DNA from: Staphylococcus durrellii
Lineage (GTDB): Bacteria > Bacillota > Bacilli > Staphylococcales > Staphylococcaceae
Direction: 5' to 3'
Length of the DNA stretch: 64,000 bases
NCBI RefSeq assembly: GCF_015594545.1
Contig: NZ_JADIIO010000001.1
Coordinates: forward strand, 1,054,001-1,118,000
In this document: positions 58,774-64,000 of the stretch, piece by piece
Numbering within the stretch: the first letter of the stretch is position 1
Layout of the letters: each line of letters starts with the position of its first letter
Program-made: the position numbers and the translations under genes
Notes under the pieces: model-generated
Databases searched by the model: none
The model's input: only the letters and a program-made list of their open reading frames with translations
Told to the model about the DNA's origin: nothing

Positions 58774-60009
58774 ATGACATTAAGAGATGAAGCATTAGAA
58801 ATGCACAGAAAAAATAAAGGTAAACTTGAAGTGAATGCTAAAGTTAAAGTTACAAATAAAGAGGAATTAAGTTTAGCTTATTCACCAGGTGTAGCCGAAC
58901 CTTGTAAAGAAATACATGAAGATAAACGTAAAGTATTTGATTATACTATGAAAAGTAATACAGTTGCAGTAGTTACAGATGGTTCTGCTGTCTTAGGTTT
59001 AGGCGATATTGGTGCTGAAGCAAGCATTCCTGTAATGGAAGGTAAAGCTGTACTATTCAAAAGTTTTTCAGGAATAGATGGCATCCCTATAGCATTAAAT
59101 ACAAAAGATACTGAAGAAATTATTAGAACTGTAAAACTTATCGAACCAAACTACGGTGGTATTAATTTAGAAGATATCTCCGCACCACGTTGTTTTGAAA
59201 TAGAAGAACGCTTAAAAAAAGAAACTAAAATACCTGTATTCCATGATGATCAACACGGAACTGCTATCGTTACAGTTGCTGGGTTAATCAATGCGCTTAG
59301 AATTGTCGATAAAGAATTATCAGATATTAAAGTTGTATTAAATGGTGCCGGTGCAGCAGGAATAGCGATAGTTAAATTACTCTATTCATATGGCGTACAT
59401 GAAATGGTTATGTGTGACTCTAGAGGAGCGATTTATGAAGGTCGTCCTGCCGGTATGAATGATACGAAAGAATACGTCGCTAAGTGGACTAATAGAGATA
59501 AAATTGATGGTACATTAGAGGATGTTATTAAAGATGCAGATGTGTTCATCGGTGTTTCTGTAGCTGACTTACTATCCAAAGAAATGGTCAAATCCATGGC
59601 TGATGACCCAATTATTTTTGCAATGGCTAATCCAAATCCAGAAATAAATCCTGATGATGCTAAAGAGGCAGGGGCAAAAGTTATTGGTACGGGCCGCTCA
59701 GATTTTCCTAATCAAATTAATAATGTGTTAGCTTTCCCTGGCATTTTCAGAGGTGCATTAGATGTAGAAGCAACGCATATAAATGAACAAATGAAGAGAG
59801 CTGCTGTTGAAGCAATAGCTGATTTAATTAAACCAGACGAGTTAAATCCAGATTATTGTATCCCGGCACCTTTTGATAGTCGAGTTGCACCATCTGTAGC
59901 TAGAGAAGTAGCAAAAGCTGCGATGGAATCAGGCGTTGCTAGAACTGAAGTTGACCCTGAACAAATTTATAATAAAACAATAAAATTAACCGAAATAAAC
60001 TCAAAATAA
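58774..60009 (+). CDS. NAD(P)-dependent malic enzyme
   Basis: A 411-residue malic enzyme (short bacterial type) that decarboxylates malate to pyruvate. [11 protein letters not shown] (catalytic Tyr region), [12 protein letters not shown] with metal-binding Asp, and Rossmann [16 protein letters not shown] are visible. The start ATG at 58774 gives MTLRDEAL, as in related proteins, with a G-rich ribosome-binding site 10 bases before. It precedes accD by 59 bases; the same order in other staphylococci suggests pyruvate and NAD(P)H supply for fatty-acid synthesis. Confidence 0.93.
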   Translation: MTLRDEALEMHRKNKGKLEVNAKVKVTNKEELSLAYSPGVAEPCKEIHEDKRKVFDYTMKSNTVAVVTDGSAVLGLGDIGAEASIPVMEGKAVLFKSFSGIDGIPIALNTKDTEEIIRTVKLIEPNYGGINLEDISAPRCFEIEERLKKETKIPVFHDDQHGTAIVTVAGLINALRIVDKELSDIKVVLNGAGAAGIAIVKLLYSYGVHEMVMCDSRGAIYEGRPAGMNDTKEYVAKWTNRDKIDGTLEDVIKDADVFIGVSVADLLSKEMVKSMADDPIIFAMANPNPEINPDDAKEAGAKVIGTGRSDFPNQINNVLAFPGIFRGALDVEATHINEQMKRAAVEAIADLIKPDELNPDYCIPAPFDSRVAPSVAREVAKAAMESGVARTEVDPEQIYNKTIKLTEINSK

Positions 60010-60068
60010 TATATGCTATAAAGGTATGATTATATAATCATTGTCGGTGGTTAAGTGGAGGTTTACTC

Positions 60069-60935
60069 ATGTTTAAAGATTTTTTTAATCGTAGTAGTAA
60101 AAAGAAAAAGTATGTAACTGTATCGGATTCGAAACAGAGTGATGTACCAGCAGGTATCATGACGAAGTGCCCAAAATGTAAAAAAATAATGTATACAAAA
60201 GAGTTATCCGAGAATTTAAATGTATGTTTCAATTGTGACCACCATATTGCACTTACTGCTTATAAAAGAATCGAAGCTATATCAGATGAAAATACATTTG
60301 AAGAATTTGACAAAGGTATGACTTCTGCAAATCCATTAGATTTTCCTAGTTATGAAGAAAAAATTCAAAAAGATCAGCAAAAAACTGAACTTAATGAAGC
60401 AGTAGTTACAGGTACCGCTAAATTAGAAGGCATTGAATTCGGCGTAGCAGTTATGGACGCTAGATTTAGAATGGGTAGTATGGGTGCAGTAGTCGGTGAA
60501 AAAATTTGCCGTATTATTGAACACTGTACGGAACATCGTTTACCATTTATTCTATTTTCTGCCAGTGGTGGAGCAAGAATGCAAGAAGGTATTATCTCAT
60601 TAATGCAAATGGGTAAGACAAGTGTGTCATTAAAAAAACATGCTAATGCTGGATTACTCTATATATCATATTTAACTAACCCTACTACTGGTGGTGTATC
60701 AGCAAGTTTTGCTTCAGTTGGTGATATTAATATTAGTGAACCTAAAGCATTGATTGGTTTTGCTGGTAGAAGAGTTATTGAACAAACGATTAATGAAAAA
60801 TTACCAGATGATTTCCAAACTGCTGAGTTTTTACTTGAGCATGGTCAATTAGACAAAGTTGTACACAGAAAAGAAATGAAAGAAACTTTAGCTAATATCT
60901 TAAAAATGCACCAAGAGGTGAAAAATAATGCTTGA
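60069..60935 (+). CDS. accD: Acetyl-CoA carboxylase carboxyltransferase beta subunit
   Basis: The 288-residue beta subunit of the carboxyltransferase that makes malonyl-CoA. A C4 zinc ribbon (C34, C37, C53, C56) precedes the crotonase-like domain with [11 protein letters not shown] and [12 protein letters not shown]. Ribosome-binding site GGAGG. Its last eight bases overlap accA, consistent with equimolar synthesis of the two subunits. Confidence 0.97.
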   Translation: MFKDFFNRSSKKKKYVTVSDSKQSDVPAGIMTKCPKCKKIMYTKELSENLNVCFNCDHHIALTAYKRIEAISDENTFEEFDKGMTSANPLDFPSYEEKIQKDQQKTELNEAVVTGTAKLEGIEFGVAVMDARFRMGSMGAVVGEKICRIIEHCTEHRLPFILFSASGGARMQEGIISLMQMGKTSVSLKKHANAGLLYISYLTNPTTGGVSASFASVGDINISEPKALIGFAGRRVIEQTINEKLPDDFQTAEFLLEHGQLDKVVHRKEMKETLANILKMHQEVKNNA

Positions 60936-61872
60936 TTTCGAGAAGCCGCTTTATGAAATAAAAAACAAAATTGAATCTTTAAAAGAATCTCAAGAAAAAA
61001 ATGATGTTGACTTACAAGAAGAAATTGACATGTTGGAAGCGTCATTAGATAGAGAAACTCATAAAGTTTATACTAATTTGAAACCTTGGGACCGTGTACA
61101 ATTAGCTAGGTTACAAGAGAGACCAACTTCGTTAGATTACATTCCATTAATTTTTGATTCATTTATTGAATTACATGGAGATCGTAATTTTAGAGACGAT
61201 CCTGCTATGATTGCTGGCATAGGTTATCTAAATGGTCAGGCTGTCACTGTTGTAGGACAACAAAGAGGGAAAGACACAAAAGATAATATATACCGCAACT
61301 TTGGTATGGCTCATCCTGAAGGATATAGAAAAGCGCTTCGATTAATGAAGCAGGCGGAAAAGTTTAATAGACCCATCTTCACTTTTATTGATACCAAAGG
61401 GGCGTATCCAGGTAAAGCTGCCGAAGAACGAGGTCAAAGTGAATCAATTGCGAGAAATTTAGTTGAAATGGCATCATTATCTGTACCGGTTATTTCAATC
61501 GTTATCGGTGAAGGTGGAAGTGGCGGTGCACTTGGACTAGGCATTACTAATAAAATTTTAATGCTAGAAAATAGTACATATTCTGTTATTTCACCAGAAG
61601 GTGCATCAGCTTTATTATGGAAAGATAGTAACTTAGCTAAAATAGCAGCAGAAACAATGAAGATTACTGCTAAAGACTTGAAAGAACTTAATGTAGCTGA
61701 TGATGTTGTTGAAGAGCCATTAGGTGGCGCACATCATGATGTTGAATTACAGGCTAAAAACATCAAAGCGAAATTTGAACAATATTTAACCGAATTAAAC
61801 AAAATGAGTGGCGATGAATTAATTGAAAATCGTTATGAAAAATTCAGAAATATTGGGTCATATCATGAATAA
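60928..61872 (+). CDS. accA: Acetyl-CoA carboxylase carboxyltransferase alpha subunit
   Basis: The 314-residue alpha subunit. [44 protein letters not shown] and [10 protein letters not shown] are typical of the family. It overlaps accD by eight bases. The pair forms the alpha2-beta2 carboxyltransferase acting with AccB and AccC, which are not in this window. A terminator separates it from pfkA. Confidence 0.97.
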   Translation: MLDFEKPLYEIKNKIESLKESQEKNDVDLQEEIDMLEASLDRETHKVYTNLKPWDRVQLARLQERPTSLDYIPLIFDSFIELHGDRNFRDDPAMIAGIGYLNGQAVTVVGQQRGKDTKDNIYRNFGMAHPEGYRKALRLMKQAEKFNRPIFTFIDTKGAYPGKAAEERGQSESIARNLVEMASLSVPVISIVIGEGGSGGALGLGITNKILMLENSTYSVISPEGASALLWKDSNLAKIAAETMKITAKDLKELNVADDVVEEPLGGAHHDVELQAKNIKAKFEQYLTELNKMSGDELIENRYEKFRNIGSYHE

Positions 61873-61883
61873 ATTTATAATTT

Positions 61884-61911
61884 AACCTCTCTAAAAATAG
61901 AGGGGTTTTTT
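61884..61911 (+). terminator. Terminator of accDA
   Basis: A 10-bp stem with one wobble (61884-61893 with 61898-61907), AAAA loop, T-run. Confidence 0.85.
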
Positions 61912-61964
61912 GAGGTTTACTGTATGATTATAGTTTTTAAATTGATGAATATATTATTTAAAAA

Positions 61965-61978
61965 TTAAAACGCTTTCT
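61965..61978 (+). promoter_or_regulatory. Candidate cre site 1 upstream of pfkA
   Basis: It matches TGWAANCGNTNWCA at 12 of 14 positions (positions 2 and 14 differ). Centre to centre it lies 41 bases before the second site, close to four helical turns. Confidence 0.45.
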
Positions 61979-62005
61979 TAATAGATTAAATAATCTCATT
62001 TATAA

Positions 62006-62019
62006 TTAAAACGTTTACA
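62006..62019 (+). promoter_or_regulatory. Candidate cre site 2 upstream of pfkA
   Basis: It matches the CcpA operator consensus at 13 of 14 positions (only position 2 differs). Its end, TTTACA at 62014-62019, could also be the -35 of a promoter with a -10 near 62035-62042, so CcpA binding would affect pfkA-pyk transcription directly. Confidence 0.6.
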
Positions 62020-62057
62020 TGGATTATTAAACCTTATATTTATGGCACCATAAGTGA

Positions 62058-63077
<1,020 letters not shown>

Positions 63078-63098
63078 TTACTCGGGAGGCATTTACAA

Positions 63099-64000
63099 TG
63101 AGAAAAACAAAAATTGTATGTACGATTGGACCAGCATCAGAATCTGAAGAGATGCTAGAAAAACTAATAAAAGCTGGTATGAACGTTGCCAGATTAAACT
63201 TTTCACATGGGGACTTTGACGAACACCAAGCAAGAATTGATTCTATAAGAAAAGTTTCTGAACGTTTAGGTAAAACTGTAGCGATTTTACTTGATACTAA
63301 AGGGCCAGAAATTCGTACTCATAATATGAAAGATGGTGTCATAGAATTAGAAAAAGGTACAGAAGTTACTGTAAGCATGACTGAAGTTGAGGGCACACCT
63401 GAAAAATTCTCAGTTACTTATGATAATCTTATTAATGATGTTGACGAAGGCTCATACATCTTATTAGATGACGGTTTAATTGAATTACAAGTTAAACAAA
63501 TTGATAAAGATAAAGGTGAAGTATTATGCGATGTCTTAAATACTGGAGAACTTAAAAATAAAAAAGGTGTTAATTTACCTGGAGTAAAAGTAAACTTACC
63601 TGGTATTACTGACAAAGATGCTGAAGACATTAAATTTGGTATTAGACAGGGCGTAGACTTTATCGCTGCTAGTTTCGTGCGTCGTCCAAGTGATGTTTTA
63701 GATATCCGTAAATTATTAGAAGAAAATAAAAACGAAAATATTAGTATAATACCTAAGATTGAAAACCAAGAAGGTATCGATAACATTGAAGAAATTTTAG
63801 AAGTTTCCGATGGCTTAATGGTTGCTCGTGGTGATATGGGTGTTGAAATTCCACCAGAATCAGTACCTATGGTGCAAAAGGATTTAATTAGAAAATGTAA
63901 TAAATTAGGTAAACCAGTTATTACTGCAACACAAATGTTAGATTCAATGCAACGTAACCCTCGTGCGACACGTGCAGAAGCAAGTGACGTTGCCAACGCT
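63099..64000 (+). CDS. pyk: Pyruvate kinase, 5' part
   Basis: The first 300 codons of pyruvate kinase; the frame is open to the window end, and the full protein in this genus is near 585 residues with an extra C-terminal PEP-utiliser-like domain. [15 protein letters not shown] at the start, [18 protein letters not shown], a small B domain, and [13 protein letters not shown] are visible. It converts PEP and ADP to pyruvate and ATP. The ATG at 63099 has CGGGAGG eight bases before it, 21 bases after pfkA. Confidence 0.95.

Noticed and set aside
63418..63996. Minus-strand open frame of 192 codons at the right end
   Set aside because: It is antisense to pyruvate kinase, whose forward frame from 63099 is clear although cut by the window end.

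Overview
This is an AT-rich, gene-dense window from a Staphylococcus chromosome. The assignment rests on protein recognition (DnaE, AckA, CcpA, EzrA, SftA/FtsK, AcuA/AcuC, TyrS) and on a gene order matching the staphylococcal core (pepV-dat ... murC ... ccpA-acuCA-acsA ... tyrS-htrA ... rpsD-ezrA-thiI ... ackA-ald ... dnaE-accDA-pfkA-pyk). A chromosomal SpeG-type spermidine acetyltransferase beside rpsD argues against typical S. aureus and suits a coagulase-negative species, perhaps of the S. saprophyticus group; I cannot fix the species. I see no prophage, transposase, integrase, CRISPR array, rRNA or tRNA gene. Both window ends cut genes: pepV on the left, pyk on the right.

Layout. 1-8 kb: end of pepV, D-alanine transaminase, a kinase-like protein with trmB, a lactonase-like hydrolase, an M42 aminopeptidase, a thioredoxin-like protein, YtpQ and YtpR. 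8-15 kb: DNA translocase SftA, murC, and two envelope/stress proteins (YtxG- and YtxH-like). 15-25 kb: carbon-metabolism control and acetyl-CoA supply: AroA (chorismate mutase-DAHP synthase), CcpA, AcuC and AcuA (which would control acetyl-CoA synthetase by acetylation), AcsA, Fhs, and the glycosyltransferase SgtA. 24-31 kb: tyrS behind a tyrosine T-box, an HtrA protease, a PlsC-like acyltransferase, a PTS permease behind a leader terminator, and a HAD hydrolase. 31-37 kb, mostly minus strand: serA with an aminotransferase, OsmC, a glycerophosphodiesterase, SpeG, rpsD with an autoregulatory-type leader, and free-methionine sulfoxide reductase. 37-46 kb: ezrA, cysteine desulfurase-thiI, a TauE-like permease, sppA-RDD, tpx, and an adenine-type methyltransferase. 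46-55 kb: ackA, two UspA proteins, ald, a peptidase-cutC pair, a metallo-hydrolase, a CBS/DRTGG regulator and nrnA. 55-64 kb: dnaE, malic enzyme, accD-accA, pfkA and pyk.

The unifying theme is central carbon flow around pyruvate and acetyl-CoA (AckA, AcsA, Ald, malic enzyme, AccDA, PfkA, Pyk, NagE) with the global regulator CcpA encoded inside the window. Candidate CcpA operators (cre) are visible next to ccpA, acsA, fhs and pfkA, and in one intergenic region holding gene debris.

I did not find a convincing undescribed multi-gene system. The best leads are regulatory or structural: a perfect 30-bp palindrome between acuA and acsA, a leader terminator before the PTS gene, paired cre-like sites before pfkA, a duplicated 20-bp hairpin element, decayed gene fragments near 43 kb, a repeat-built YtxH-like protein, an acyltransferase with altered catalytic motifs, and chromosomal speG. 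Gene starts were moved where a Shine-Dalgarno sequence or family alignment favoured another codon.
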